The notes: generated by a model from the sequence alone, not told the origin. A DNA stretch of 64,000 nucleotides from Pholiota molesta (GCA_014925825.1 JACGCK010000084.1:62001-126000), one strand, 5' to 3'; positions 45,787 through 57,668 are shown, numbered from the stretch's first letter. Numbers and translations are program-made.

Positions 45787-46285
45787 ATGTCTGACGCTGG
45801 AGATGACATTCCTGTCGAGGTGGCCGCTGAGGTCGAAGTTTCCACTGAGGCACCCAAGGGCAAATTGTCTGTTGAGGACGCCCTCCAAGTTCGTGCAAGC
45901 GTCTTCTTCTCGGAAGAAGTGGAAGCTGACCGTATTTCACCAATAGCAAGTCCTGAAGAACGCTCTCGTTCACGACGGTCTCGCTCGCGGTCTCCGTGAG
46001 TGCGCCAAGGCCCTCGACAAGCGCCAGGCCCATCTGTGCGTTCTCGTCGAGACCTGCACTGAGGCGGAGTACATCAAGCTTATTGAGGCCCTCTGCGCCG
46101 AGCACAAAATCAACCTCATCAAGGTCGGAGACGCCAAGGTCCTCGGAACCTGGGCTGGTCTCTGCAAGATCGACCGTGAGGGCAACCCCCGCAAGGTCGT
46201 TGGATGCAGCTGTGTCGTTGTGAAGGAGTATGGTGTCCAGTCCGAGGGTCTCCACGTCCTCCTGGACTACTTCAAGAACCGCTAA
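45787..46285 (+). CDS. RPS12: 40S ribosomal protein eS12
   Basis: eS12 is a small-subunit ribosomal protein of the L7Ae/L30e-like fold, located on the beak of the 40S subunit. ATG 45787 encodes an acidic N-terminus ([18 protein letters not shown]). One intron at about 45890-45947 separates KLSVEDALQ from [20 protein letters not shown]. The rest is highly conserved: [60 protein letters not shown] and [10 protein letters not shown], with the stop at 46285. Length is about 147 residues, as expected. Codon use is strongly biased to C-ending codons, as in highly expressed fungal genes. It is divergent from the SKI8-like gene. Confidence 0.95.
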
Positions 46286-47010
46286 AGTGAGTTTTCATCG
46301 ATCAGTTCTTGGATAGCATCGCAGCACAATTGTCTCTGCGAGTGCTGTTCTATTTTTGATGACAATACAGACTCCCTCAACTGAGGATTCATCTGTTGAA
46401 GAATCATGTCTATCCGGAATCATTATATACTCGTCTGATCCTTCCTTTCCGAACGTGTTGTTTTTGTAACAATTGCTGACTATATTTTCACAGTCGTCTC
46501 GCATGGTTCGTTCTTGTTGTGTCACCTGTACTATTGCACACAATCACATCCAATGAAAACAAAATTAAACTTTACGAACGGTAGCATGGTCAAGACATTA
46601 TTACTGTCTGAGTCCTGAGACTGGGTTATGAGACTGTTGGCAGCAAGAGCTGTAAGAGCATTAGAGTTGTGATACCGGCACGTTTTCCACGACGACGACG
46701 TAAGTGCCCACAGTATTGCGAAATTTGTGCGAGAGACAATAAGCTCGAAGAGGTTTTGACTGGTTTTGAGCAGTTTGAGTGGCTGTTAGGTACCATCAAT
46801 TTCTCGTTGTCGGCGGCAGACTCGGCGGCGGTGCGGCATTGAGGTCGTCAGAGCATGTTTTCTTTTTTTAAATGCTCAACCTCATGAGTGCATGACCGTT
46901 TGAACGCTCAACATCGGACAGCAACATCGACCATACCTTGTTCACGTTCCAGCACTCCTTCACATTGATTTGAACCGAAACACACCCACACGAAGTGCTC
47001 AACGCACGCG
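46286..47010. other. Intergenic, no supported gene
   Basis: A 725-bp spacer with the eS12 3' UTR region and the F-box promoter. No gene was recognised. Confidence 0.45.
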
Positions 47011-48704
47011 ATGATTGAGAAGCAGAACTCCGCGGCAGCCCACGAGTGCGTTTCTGTGCTAGTCTTCTTTTGGAAATTACTGACCATTATGATTCAATGA
47101 ATCACAGAGAACGCTTGTCTGATAGTCGCCATGCTCTAACCTCAACCTATCCATGTCCCACCTGCGGCCACAAAAATATCCCTTCCAGCTCCAAATGGCC
47201 TAAAATCAACTTTGATCGCGCTGCCACGTTTGCGCAGCTGCGGTCCAGATACGTGCCACCCCCTGACGAGAGGGCGACCATTGCCGCGACTGTGCAGAGA
47301 TACAAAACGGACATCGAGGAGATGAGGGGCGAGATGGCGCAGCTGGCTGCACGCATAAGGCAGATGGAGCTGGCGATGGCCTGCCAGGGCGGCCTGCTCG
47401 CCCCGATTCGACAGCTGCCGGACGAACTGCTGACTGGGATCATGATCTATTGCACAAGGGGGAAGACGGTGGACGTGTGCGTGCCTCGCTCGGGCGCTTG
47501 GCAGCTGGAGAGGGTCTGTAAGATATGGCGCGACGTTGCCGTGTCGACGCCGTCGATGTGGTCCGCCATTGACGTGTATTTGGGCGGCAGCAGAGCGCCG
47601 GCTATCGGGACAGTGAAACGGCTGGTGCAAACCTCTTTGGAGCGGTCGAAAAACCGTTCGTTATCCATCAAATTCGTAGAGCTTGGTACCCAGGACCACT
47701 TTAGAGAAGTCTTTAGGCTGTTTTTGCAACATTCGCATCGCTGGAAGGACATATCCTTTTCGTTATCCTTACTCTCCTACCCACCAAATCTTGGACATAA
47801 TCTCACCAGACTTCACTCGTTGGAATTATCTGGGGCATACAAGTCGTCGCATAGTCCACTCTTCGACTCCTTTCAACATGCGCAACAACTCACCAAACTC
47901 CGTCTCCACGGTGTCCTCAAACCTTTCCGTTCGATACTGCTCCCTTGGCACCAGCTCAGGTACTGCAGGGCCATGTTCTGCGAGTTCGGCGCAGGCGAAT
48001 TCATGGAAATGCTACGCCACCTGCCGAACCTCGTCGAGCTCGTCTCGAAGTGGAACAAAGGGCTGACCAGGAACCGCGCCAGCTCCTCCGAGCCGCTGAC
48101 CCTCCGCTCCCTGGAGCGCCTCGAGATCGACGCGGCGCCCCCGGAGCTGTTCACCGCGCTGCAGCCGCTCGCGCTGCCCGCGCTCACCGCGCTGCACATC
48201 GCCACGCACCAGGCGCCGGGGACCACGGCCGCCTCTTCGCACATCGTGCACGGCGTCGTCGGCCTGCTCCAGCGCTCGGCGCCGTGCCGCGTCACGGCCC
48301 TCAGCCTGTGCGCCATCGACGCCGCGGGCGTGTGCCGCATCCTCGAGGAGACGCCGGACGTCGCGAGCCTGGAGCTGGGCTACATCCTGGATGTCGCGGG
48401 CGTGCTTGCCGCGCTCTCGGGGTCGCATGCGCTGGTGCCCAATATGGGGACGTTCTCCGTGGAGTGCAGCGGGGAGGAGGCGATGCGGAATGTGGGTTTG
48501 CTGACGGAGATCGTGCGCTTTCGGGGCGTGCGCAGTCGGCATCCGCGCGACTTCCTTGGCAGAGGAAAGTTGCACAGGTTGGTTCTGACGGTGAGGGAAG
48601 ACGGCGGCGATGGCGGGAGGGTGCAGCCTCTGGCAGATTTGCTGCAACCGCTCAGCCGTGTCAGTGGGGTGAAAATTATCATTCGTTCAATGACTGATAC
48701 GTGA
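47011..48704 (+). CDS. F-box protein with N-terminal coiled coil and LRR-like C-terminus
   Basis: F-box proteins recruit substrates to SCF ubiquitin ligases through Skp1. This copy follows the large Agaricomycete F-box layout. ATG 47011 encodes MIEKQNSAAAHE, and one 64-nt intron (47047-47110) follows. A C-x2-C pair (YPCPTCGHKNIPSSSKWP) comes next, then the coiled coil YKTDIEEMRGEMAQLAARIR. The F-box core is LAPIRQLPDELLTGIMIYC followed by WQLERVCKIWRDVAVSTPSM. Downstream are repeated Leu-rich segments (LTRLHSLELSG, LTKLRLHGVLKPF, LVELVSKWNKG, LRSLERLEID) like degenerate LRRs. The exon from 48000 to 48480 becomes strongly GC-rich. The frame is intact. Substrate unknown. Confidence 0.85.
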
Positions 48705-48883
48705 GACTACTGCGCCTGGTAGATATTCATGGAGTGTAGACCTGAATTGGGTAATTTATATTTGCACGTAGATAATGAGAGATTTATATACATAAGTAGT
48801 TGCAGAGCACAGAGGGTTATTCACTATAATTATTAGCAATGAAAATGACTGACGGAGGGTATCATTCGACGAATCAAGCCGGG

Positions 48884-50112
48884 TTAAACAATATTAGAAA
48901 GAGCGCCCATCATCTTCAAATATGTGGCTGGCGAGCTGGAGGCGCCCTTCCCTTTCGCGCCGATAAAGGAGTCGAGGAGGCCTATTCCCGCATCCCGGCC
49001 AGCCATGTACTCCGCGAGATATTTCACAGAAGTCGCGTCTTTCGTTTTGGTTATCCGCGCAATATCATTGCCCAGAGAAGGCGCATTCAACCCGGCAGAT
49101 GCAGACGCGACGAGCGATTGCAGAACTCCTAAGAACGTTTGTGGACGCCCGTTTGCGACGAGCCATTCGGGGTGGGTGAAGAAACGGTACTTCCTGGGCA
49201 GGAACCGTATGCGAGGATGTAGGGGCAGTGTCGCAGCGGTCGTCGTTCCTGGGTGAGAGAGGTCCAGCCCAATCCTGGGGGAGAAATATATCGTCGGAAG
49301 CGTTCCCGATACTGGTGTGGGTACTGGCTTTAGGGATAGAGAAGTGCTCTGTTGAGCATCTGCGTCTGATGGAAACTTGAATGCGGCGGTGTTGTTCAGC
49401 CATTTCTTCTGGACGAGGTCTTCAATGCCTTCCGAGCCGCTGGCGCTGAGAATGAGGTCGACGAGGAGAGAAGGTCCAGAGGTGACTTTGCCGGATTTGA
49501 CCTGGCGGACTGAGCGTAACAGGATGCCGCCTCGCAGAAGACGGTCACCGTTGCCAGGTGCATCAGAGGTGAGTTGTGGTGGTCCTCCAAACGTCAAATC
49601 CATCCCTTTACGCGAGCCGTTTCTGTACATGGTGAGGCTGGTTGAGCTTCGAGTCGAATCGCGTGAACGCTGGGGAGCGCGATGAAAATACCTGAACAGA
49701 TACCATCAGTCGTTCGAAAGTCTTTGTGAGTGAAGAATTTAACATACCATCGACCGCTCACTCTCTGCTCCTCGCTCCCATGCGTGAATGGGTCTTCATG
49801 ACATTCTGCAATCTGCAGGTAGAATTCGGCTTCCAATATCTCCAATTCCATCTCTTGGGCACTTTCGCGTCGCACCACGAGTCTGAACTCGTGCATGAGC
49901 GCTTTCGCTATCCGGTCAAAGCGCGACGCAATTTCCTCTTCCGTGTCAACCAGAGAAAAGTCCAAGAGATTTTTGAAGGCCAACAGTTGTTTATTGGCGC
50001 TGGCTTCGTCCATGGTCGTATTGCTGCCTTCCCCGGCATCGTCTGCAGCAGGTTTCCTCTTTTTGAATATGGAGTAGACCTCTCCGTCCGCTTTTCGTTT
50101 TTTCTCCGACAT
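48884..50112 (-). CDS. Uncharacterised conserved protein, copy 1 (gene A1)
   Basis: ATG 50112 (MSEKKRKADGEVYSIFKKRK) starts an exon of about 122 codons ending GSEEQRVSGRW. A 60-65-nt intron at about 49687-49750 (GTATGT to TTCAG) follows, then YFHRAPQRSRDS to the stop at 48884, about 390 residues in all. Landmarks are a Lys-rich nuclear-type N-terminus, EIASRFDRIAKALMHEFRLV, AEFYLQIAECHEDPFTHG, SRKGMDLTFGGPP, GGILLRSVRQVKSG, YFSPRIGLDLSHPG and LPRKYRFFTHPEWLVANG. The order G-x-L-L-R then S-P-R-I-G then K-Y-R-F is faintly like alkyladenine DNA glycosylases. I offer that only as a hypothesis to test. It is convergent with the F-box gene. A 3'-truncated paralogue lies at 57669-58874. Confidence 0.72.
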
Positions 50113-50123
50113 TGGGATTGGAA

Positions 50124-50367
50124 GATAGCGGGAATAGCTAAGATGTGGGGAATAAGCGCCCAAGGATATGCCACGTATGCGAAGGTGTGGTTGCAGATCA
50201 ACTTGAAAATGGCCAATGCGCGCTCATCGAATTTCGAAAGGTGTTGGCACCGCAGGTAAGTATCTTGCAATGGGGGCGCCCGTCAGAAATCAGGCCTCGA
50301 GCTCAAGCCTGCCTGAATGTTCGAATCCTATGAGGTAGATATAGCGCAGTATACTGCCATGCGAGGT
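50124..50367. other. Segment present in copy 1 only
   Basis: About 230-245 bases between the gene A start and the region B promoter are absent at the matching place in copy 2 (near 58887). It is either a deletion in copy 2 or an insertion in copy 1. I found no target-site duplication at its edges. Confidence 0.6.
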
Positions 50368-50539
50368 ACAAAATGAAAACTGGAGGAGAGGCGGCAAATC
50401 TAATTCTGGAAGTAGAATGGCACGTGGCAAATACGATTGGCTGAGCAGATTCGCACGATGCAGCTCTATCTCTGCACGCAACCCGACGCTATTATAAGCA
50501 CTACACTGCGCTTTTTTGGTATAGATACCCGCTGTGTCT

Positions 50540-53140
50540 ATGTCGGGATCCTTCTTGCCGTATAACCAGCGACTCAGCACAGCATCGATGTTATCTTTTA
50601 CGTCCCCCTCCCTCCGCCATCCGTCCTCGCTCAGCTACTTCGCGTGCAGTGGTTGACAGGGCCTCTTTCGACGAAGACAGGAACCAGACCTTTTTGGGGA
50701 TTATTCGGGGCTTACAGGCGCTCTACTCGACTTGCAAGGATGCACTCCGCGCACTCCGAAGCCCGTCCGCGACCCGTCCTCCGTTCCGTTGACCGCCCTT
50801 CATCTTCCCGCCCCGGAGTCGTCCCCTCGACGCCAAACCTACCACCAACCGGCTATGCTCCCTCGACATCCATTGGAACGACGAGCTCCTCTCCGCAATA
50901 CCCTCGCCCACGCTCTCGACAGCAATGACGATTGCTACGAACATAGGTCATCGATGAGTACTACAGTAAGGCCACTGTGTAAGCGGCGAGTTCGACTACT
51001 CACCCACATGTTCGTTACAGCGCCAACATCAACACCCACCCTCTCCATCGCCCTGAACAGCGCGGCGCACACTCAGCATGGCTCCGCGCCTTACAACTTG
51101 GCAGCAGACCCGGCGCCCGTTCATTTCTTCGACGCCAGAACAACGCCACGAACATCGTCGCGATGCATACTCGTGACATCGGAAGGCCGCACTTACCGGC
51201 AGCACGTCCAGAGCGGCATACCGAGCGCGAGGACGAGATCTGGAGTTCGGATCGCCCGGATCGTCCTCCATGAACACCATCACCAAGCAGCCGGCGTGCC
51301 TTGGACAACAACGACGCGACGTAGGGGACGAGTGCACCGGTGCGCCACCAGCACCTCTAGCGCGGCATACAAACATCTGAACACAACTCGGTGGGCCGCC
51401 GAGCGCGAGGCGGATCGCACGGATAGGCAGAGAGCAAGGGAGGGTGATCCATGCGCAGCACGGCGCGCAGAATCCAACAAGTGCAGACAGCGCGCAGCAC
51501 ACTGGTGTGTAAATCTCATCCCATCCCGCCTCCTCTCAGCATCGCGCTTACAGAAATGAGCTAGGCAACACCCAGCACCGCGACGACACAGAGAACGGCA
51601 TGGGCCAGCACCACTAGACGACGACGCGGGGCTACATGATGCCCGACTCACGCCGTGGCTTGGACGAGAACGGCTCGACTCGCGAGCATACGGGACGAGA
51701 GCACCCGAGCAAACATCACCCGGCGCCCAATTTACCAGCAGCACCAGGCAGCACCTCCAGAGCGACAGACAAAGACCACAGCGAAGAACGGGACGCGCGG
51801 GCAAGATATCTGGCCGACATCGGCGCACATCGGGCGCGCGCCGACATTCAGATCGAACCACAGGGGACAGGAGCCACGCAGCACGGACAGCGTGCAGCGT
51901 CCAGGTGTGTGGATCTCCTCTCATCGCCCTTCCTCTCAGCATCGCGCTCACAGTAGTAATCTAGGCAAACCGGCGTTGCAGCGACAACACCACTACCCCA
52001 GAGAACGGCGATGGCAATGCGCCGATCCGCACGATATACGGACATGGCATTACAGGAGCCACGCAGCACCCACAGCGGGGAGCTTCCAGGTGCGTGGATC
52101 TCCTCTCCGCTCGGCATCGCGCTCACAGCAGTAAGCTAGGCACACGGGCGGCACAGCGACAACAGGACGATATATGGAGACCGGAGCGAAGGCAGCAATG
52201 AAACGACGACGCTGGGATAAGGGATGGGCGACTCGTGGCGTGGTTTGGACGACAGCGGCTCGACTCGCGAGCGTAGGGGACGAGTGCACCGGTGCGTACC
52301 TATGAGTAAACGTCACCTGGCGCCCAACTTACCAGCAGCACCTCCAGAGCGGCAGACGAAGACCACAGCGAAGGACGGAACGCGCGAGCACGATATCTGG
52401 CCGACATCGGCGCACGTCGGGCGAGCATCCGACTTCAGATCGTGGTCCATGGGCACTACAGCACGTAGGAGCCACGCAGCGCCCAGGTATGTGTATCTCC
52501 ACTCGTCTCCTCTCCGCTCAGCACCATGCTCACAGCAGTAAGCTAGGCAACACGGCGGCGCAGCAACGACACGACTGCAGCAGAGAACGGCAAGGGCGAG
52601 TCGCGGGATCTCTAGAAGTTACGGACAACTGCAATCCAGGCAGCAAGGAGAAACCGAAATCCGGGTCAGCAACGCGACGATCGCCTATGAGAAGGAGGTG
52701 GACAACTTACCGGGTGCGGAACGACGACGAGGAAGGCGATCTGCGAGGGAGGGCGTCAGTGAGTGCGGCGCTGATTCGACCGCACAGGAACTACTCACAT
52801 TCATTGGGCCTGAAGTTGACGTGCGCCGCCTTTGCGCGGCATACAGGCGAATGCGCGGAGGGCCTGCGGAATGGATCCCGGCCCATGAACGACGACGCGA
52901 ACAGCTCCCCATCTGTTCCACTTTCGAGGACGACGACCACGGGCGGAAGGACCAGTCAAGAAGCGAGGACGGCGTAGTTCCTCAGGATACGGGTGAGTAC
53001 GGTTATCAGAGTGTTCGCAATCTTGACTTACCCTGGCTTTGAATCAGCACCAAGGCTGGCTGATCCAGTCGTGCAAGGGCACGGCGCCGGCGTATCGCGC
53101 GGCAGGCGAGGACGAAAGGGCTTGCAGGCGCTATGAGTGA
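50540..53140 (+). other. Region B1: possible repeat-module gene, uncharacterised
   Basis: A TATA-like element (CTATTATAAGC, about 50488) lies 50 bases before ATG 50540 (MSGSFLPYNQRLSTAS), and both are conserved in copy 2. That frame closes at 50654. Another frame continues with RAVVDRASFDEDRNQTFLG. A GT-AG intron candidate at 50965-51018 and a module array at about 51350-52540 follow, then KEVDNLPGAERRRGRRSARE to VDVRRLCAAYRRMRGG near 52820-52860. I recognise no domain, and between 50.7 and 52.5 kb all three forward frames are open for long stretches, so coding cannot be proven from frame length. Splice-like signals and conservation of the layout in copy 2 argue for a transcript. It could be a non-coding RNA or a decayed gene. 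Confidence 0.35.
51345..52540 (+). repeat. Array of exon-like modules, copy 1 (about four)
   Basis: Modules share CAGCACCTCCAGAGCG near their 5' end and CACGCAGC then CCAG near the 3' end. Most are bounded by splice-like sequences. The best preserved has intron 52292-52335 (44 nt, GTGCGT to ACCAG), exon 52336-52486 and intron 52487-52535 (49 nt, GTATGT to CACAG). Others end near 51503, 51904 and 52089, each followed by a 37-49-nt intron-like piece ending in ACAG. Confidence 0.65.
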
Positions 53141-53390
53141 CGGTAAGCAATAGCACGGCTGCAGAGACGAGTAGCAACCTACTCACTACGCGTTCCTGAA
53201 GCTCGAAGGGATATCTGCAGAGGGAGGACGATATTAGTGCGGTGCGTGTGTCATGCTCAAGGACACGCGCTCACCTCATCTCGAAGATGCCTGGTGCCCG
53301 CCGCTATCCATTACTTGTACGCGGCATGGAATGTGATGTGCGTGCTGTGGCCGGCGTAAGGTGCGGCGCATTAATGATCAGCTATATCAC

Positions 53391-55500
53391 TTAAGAACCC
53401 CAAGAGCTCACTTGTAGGAGAGTCGGATCACATCGCCATCGACGAGTGGACGAGTGGAGGAGGGCAGCGCCGACCAGAACTGTCGAGCTCGGCGAGATAG
53501 AGGAAGAAGAGAGAAGACGAGGAGAGCAGAGCAGAGGAGAGCGGGATGAGGGAATGAGAGAGATAGTCGTAGTCTTATATATGGCTTTGGGTAGATGTGT
53601 ACGTACATAGAATGATAATGGTGGCAATCCAAACATTTCGTCCAGGGTCCGCGTGCGCTAAGCGAATCTCGATCCCCATCTCCTCCTCCGTTTTCTCGTC
53701 CGCGTCCGTTGTGCATCCTTGCCTATGGCTATAGACCATACCAGTTATCAATAAGAGAACTCACAGCCCATTCTATTACAACTAGGGTACAGAAAAGCGA
53801 CCTAATTATTGTGTTTTATTCAAGTTTGTTATCGAGTGTAAAGCATGCAGTTCATGTTTCTACATTCTCAAAATTGTGAATCTCGTTCGCACAGCGGCCA
53901 AGTGTACTCGGTATTCACCCACCCAGCAGTTCTTGACCCAGTAGGACATATTACCATGTCGTAAAATTAAAGGGAAATGGCACTAACTTGCTTCTTCCTT
54001 GCATTGCTCCGAACCTAAGCATTCAGCAAATGCATCGATTTGCAGGCGGAAAGTTCAAGCGCGCAATCTTCGCTGGCAGCGCACTAGAGAAAACCCTTGA
54101 TGGCACTAATACCGGCGTTTTACGTGGCTTTTTTCAGGTCCCCGTGCGATGCGCAATAGACTGGAAACACGAAACGGGGTGGGAGGAGAGGATCATGCTC
54201 GGTACGGCTACCATTGTCTGGCCCCGTCTGGCCGCTCCAATTTTCTGGTGTACAATAGAAGCGCCTTGGGGCTATGTATTACCACATTTACGAGCCTTCC
54301 AAGTGAATTGAGAACACAGTAGCGTATGCGCTCTATGGTTCAATTGATTGCATCTTGATGTCGCCGTCGTCTCGTACATCGCGCCGCATCGCGGTCGCAG
54401 CAATAAACCAAAATGCTGGTACTGTATGTAATATACGCCCCTAATAAGCTAGCTACATTCTGTGCGTTTCAAGTGGCAGATTGGGAGAGGAGGAGCGTAT
54501 TGTTATCAAATTAGTGAATATCACCGCCCGTCTCTGTGATCAATTAGAATAGAAATTTAAATTCATAGAAGATTAGGTACCACTAACCATAAGAGTCTGC
54601 GGCCGCCTTCAACAAAAATACCTGCCATTTGGAGAAGATATGTATTTTTTCATATTCAGGCGCCCAAAAATGGTGGCACAGTACGCACGGCCCGGGCGCT
54701 TAACCTGTTCGCGGCGCGCGGCAACAAGCTACCAACGGATTCTGGAAAGAATCTTCGATCCGCTTCAACCCATATGGGAGGATTAACTCGACGGTTCGAT
54801 TTGACGACCATTGGGTGTTACAATATCATCAAACTCCTTTATCGACTTAATAACTTGCACTTGATGACTTGCAATTAAATGCAACTAGAGTAAACACCCC
54901 GTTTTACAAGAGACTAGATACAACTAACAATGACCACGGCCGCTTTTTTATGTGTAATTCAAACGCGCGCAATCCTGCGAGCAAATGTATTGCGCCGTAT
55001 TCAGCTCCGTCGCGGCGGCGCAACAGCGGCGCCTAATTCGGGGCATAGTAAACACGGCGCTTCGCTCGTTCGCGCACAGCGGCAAGCTACCAATGGCTTC
55101 TTGTAACTTATTTCTTCCTGGAAAGCAGCATCTATGTGAATATTAGGCTTTCAAGTGCATCCCCACTGACTGGAAGTGAATGGGACACAAATGATGTCAG
55201 ATTTTGCCGCTCGCAAGTCGCAACGCTTCAACCTCGCAAGTACACTCATTGCTTTGATGTAAATAATCGTTGTGGTCACGCCATATCTTCTCTACGGAAT
55301 GCGGGATCTATTTTGTATGTTTTATTCGGCACGCCTGTACTTGGCTTGGACCTTGATGATATTTCCGCTCGCAAAGCTTCTATCTTGCGGCTTGCTCAGA
55401 ATTACGTTCGCCGGACATAGCATAAATTTTGATGACAATTGCCGCTTGCAACGCTTCAACCCTGCTAAACTACCGTGTCTATTGTAATGGATTCCGTTCG
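53391..55500. other. AT-rich non-coding tail of copy 1 with an internal diverged repeat
   Basis: I see no convincing gene. A stretch at 54540-54750 resembles one at 54880-55105: GCGCCCAAAAATGG/GGCACAGTACGC against GCGCCTAATTCGG/GGCATAGTAAAC, then CGTTCGCG and GGCAAGCTACCAA. This indicates an older internal duplication of about 350 bp. The same pair is seen in copy 2. Confidence 0.5.
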
Positions 55501-56430
55501 TCCAGTAGCGAAGATCTCATTGGTGTACTGGGCAAAGTAGTGTGAGATTTACTTGTTACCTTTGGTATATTTCATCACTGGTAGTTTATTGGCAATGCTT
55601 CTTATGATATTATTAGAAAGAATCATTCGTTTGGATTTACGGCGGTGATTTGGGGATGGAGGCAATAGTATGGATTCCGACGTCCATTGTGTACTTGGCT
55701 TCTTGGTGTGTCCGTGATACTGCACTAATTGGCCTGATCGGATCCGAGCCAGTGATATTGAAGCAGCTAAAAGAAATTACACGACGGAATTATGTGTAAG
55801 GGAGAGTCTTCTATTTTTGGAGAAGGATAATTTGGAAATTGGAATGAGATGTGGATCGTTTGTGGAAGGAATCAATGTTGAATCTGACTTGGCGAAATAT
55901 AAAGAAAATAATTCTATTGAAACAGATAAAATGTCATTAGGATAATAGCACAAGCAGTTTAAATCTTTGATAGGGAAGAAGTACAGACGTATGAGGAAGG
56001 TTCATCCCTGCACCGTAATTTTGCAGGGGTCGGGACCGGTAATAGTAGATTGAGTCTAAGGATTTGCCACCACACATTGTTGGCGCATTCCGAAATTTAC
56101 TAATCGGAGAAATGGTGACGGAGACGTGGAAGCATTGCTCCGGCTTGGCGTTCTGGAGTATAAAGACTGGAGACGTTTGGACAGAATCTGTACCATCCTA
56201 TCCCGTCCTAATGCCACATTCCATTTCTGCTCTACATCCACGGCACTATCTATGATGGTGTTACCATGTCGATGTAAGTACTCTATCACCTATCTTGTCT
56301 TCTGATTTACACAGACTGATTCGACTTGTCTCTAGGTTTGATCATCGTCTCAAATTTAAGCGCCCATACCTTTCCATATAAGTTATTTCTGCCTGGACAG
56401 CAGTCTTACCGTGCTAATTTCATTATTCAG
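55501..56430. other. AT-rich interval, no supported gene
   Basis: About 0.9 kb with only short frames without recognisable products. It cannot be compared with copy 2, which is cut by the window edge. Confidence 0.4.
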
Positions 56431-57180
56431 ATTTGATATTCCGACTTCCCGCGACCATCATCTCACTTTACCGTTATCATCTTATTTTAGAGACTTGGCC
56501 GCACTTGAAATTCGATTTTTGGGTGTCCCGCGGCCATTGACCATGGGAAGATTGCTATAGCTGCCTTGAATTTGAACTCGACACTCTTATTTCGCAGCTC
56601 AGAATGATGGATAAGGTGTGTGATTGATTCTGAATCTGTTATATTGTTGCGGCACTAATTAAATTCTAATTAGATTTTTGGACTCCCCACGAGCGATGTT
56701 ACAGTCTTCGACTGATACAGTATGTGATTGATTCTGTTCTGTTATATTGTTGCGGCACTAATTAAATTCTAACTAGATTTTTGGACTTCCCACGAGTAAT
56801 GTTACAGTCTTCGACTGATACGGTATGTGATTGTTTCTCAATGTATTACATATATCGTTGTAGCGCTAATTAGACAGCTCCTATTCTAATTAGATTTTTG
56901 GAATTCCCGCGAGCAATGTTACGAGCTCGAAGTAAGTGGTTTCAATCTCTTTAAATTCGGCGCCTCATATCAAAAATAGACCCTTGGATTTCCCACGAGA
57001 TCAACTTCAAGCACTATGTACGTGGTTCCAGAGCTCCCAATCTGTCTTCACTAGTGGGTGTAGATTGATTTTTGGACTTCTGGCGAGCAATCTGAAGTAA
57101 GTGAGTTTGCTCTATTTTAGCGCCTGGTATTGAAATGAGATATTTAGAATTCCCGTGAGATTGGCTATTCTGTGTAAGTG
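56431..57180 (+). repeat. Degenerate array of exon-like repeats
   Basis: At least six units share a core like ATTTTTGGACTTCCCACGAG. Every one is preceded by AG and followed by GTATGT, GTAAGT or GTACGT: 56674-56719, 56777-56822, 56894-56931, 56980-57017, 57064-57096 and 57140-57173. Lengths are 46, 46, 38, 38, 33 and 34 nt, and spacing is about 75-117 nt. Two weaker relatives lie at about 56431-56470 and 56505-56550. Several units read F-W-x-S-x-E in one frame, but phases do not join into one protein. Confidence 0.65.
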
Positions 57181-57668
57181 GTATCTTTGCTCGTCAACAA
57201 CTGATTCTGACTATTCACAATACAGGCAGACTGTGTGTTTCATACAAATTGTATAAGATCTTGATTTCCGGTCAGTAATTTCCATTGGAACGATTGAGCA
57301 AGTTGATGATTTTATGCCCTTGCAGAAATGAATATACTTGATTAAACCATGAAACCACTTGCCTTGGGAAACGGGACGGCCGAATCATTCGAAATGGGAC
57401 TCCGAGGTATTCTTCACACAAACCCGATTGCACGCATTGCACAAACTCAGCCGCGATTCCGTTTGTGAGTTCTTGTAATTCATTCCATTGCAAAGTAGAG
57501 ATACAGAGTAGTTTACATAGATAGACGCGGAGTGCGGATGACCTTGCCCTTCGGGGGGGGCTGCACTCTGCGCGCACTATACCAGAACCCGATTGCACAC
57601 TGTGACCTAGGCTCATTTTGAAAAACCTACCCCCGTTTAGGCAATTTCAGCAGCAAAAACAGCTGTTT
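57181..57668. other. Junction region before copy 2
   Basis: No supported gene. A minus-strand frame at 57272-57616 has no recognised family. This sequence is not related to the 48.8-kb sequence at the start of copy 1. Confidence 0.4.

Noticed and set aside
50315..50345. GTTCGAATCC, resembling a tRNA B box
   Set aside because: No A box, no acceptor-stem pairing and no cloverleaf could be folded around it.
50640..52540. Several long overlapping frames on both strands
   Set aside because: GC-rich repeated sequence is open in all three forward frames and in some reverse frames, so frame length is not evidence here. Only the module structure is reported.
53988..54311. 107-codon plus-strand frame in copy 1
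   Set aside because: The matching copy 2 sequence has a TGA at about 62752, and there is no family or good start. It is better explained as non-coding.
55136..55420. 94-codon frame near the end of copy 1
   Set aside because: It begins at GTG and the preceding ATG is followed at once by a stop. Repeated words inside it suggest non-coding repeats.
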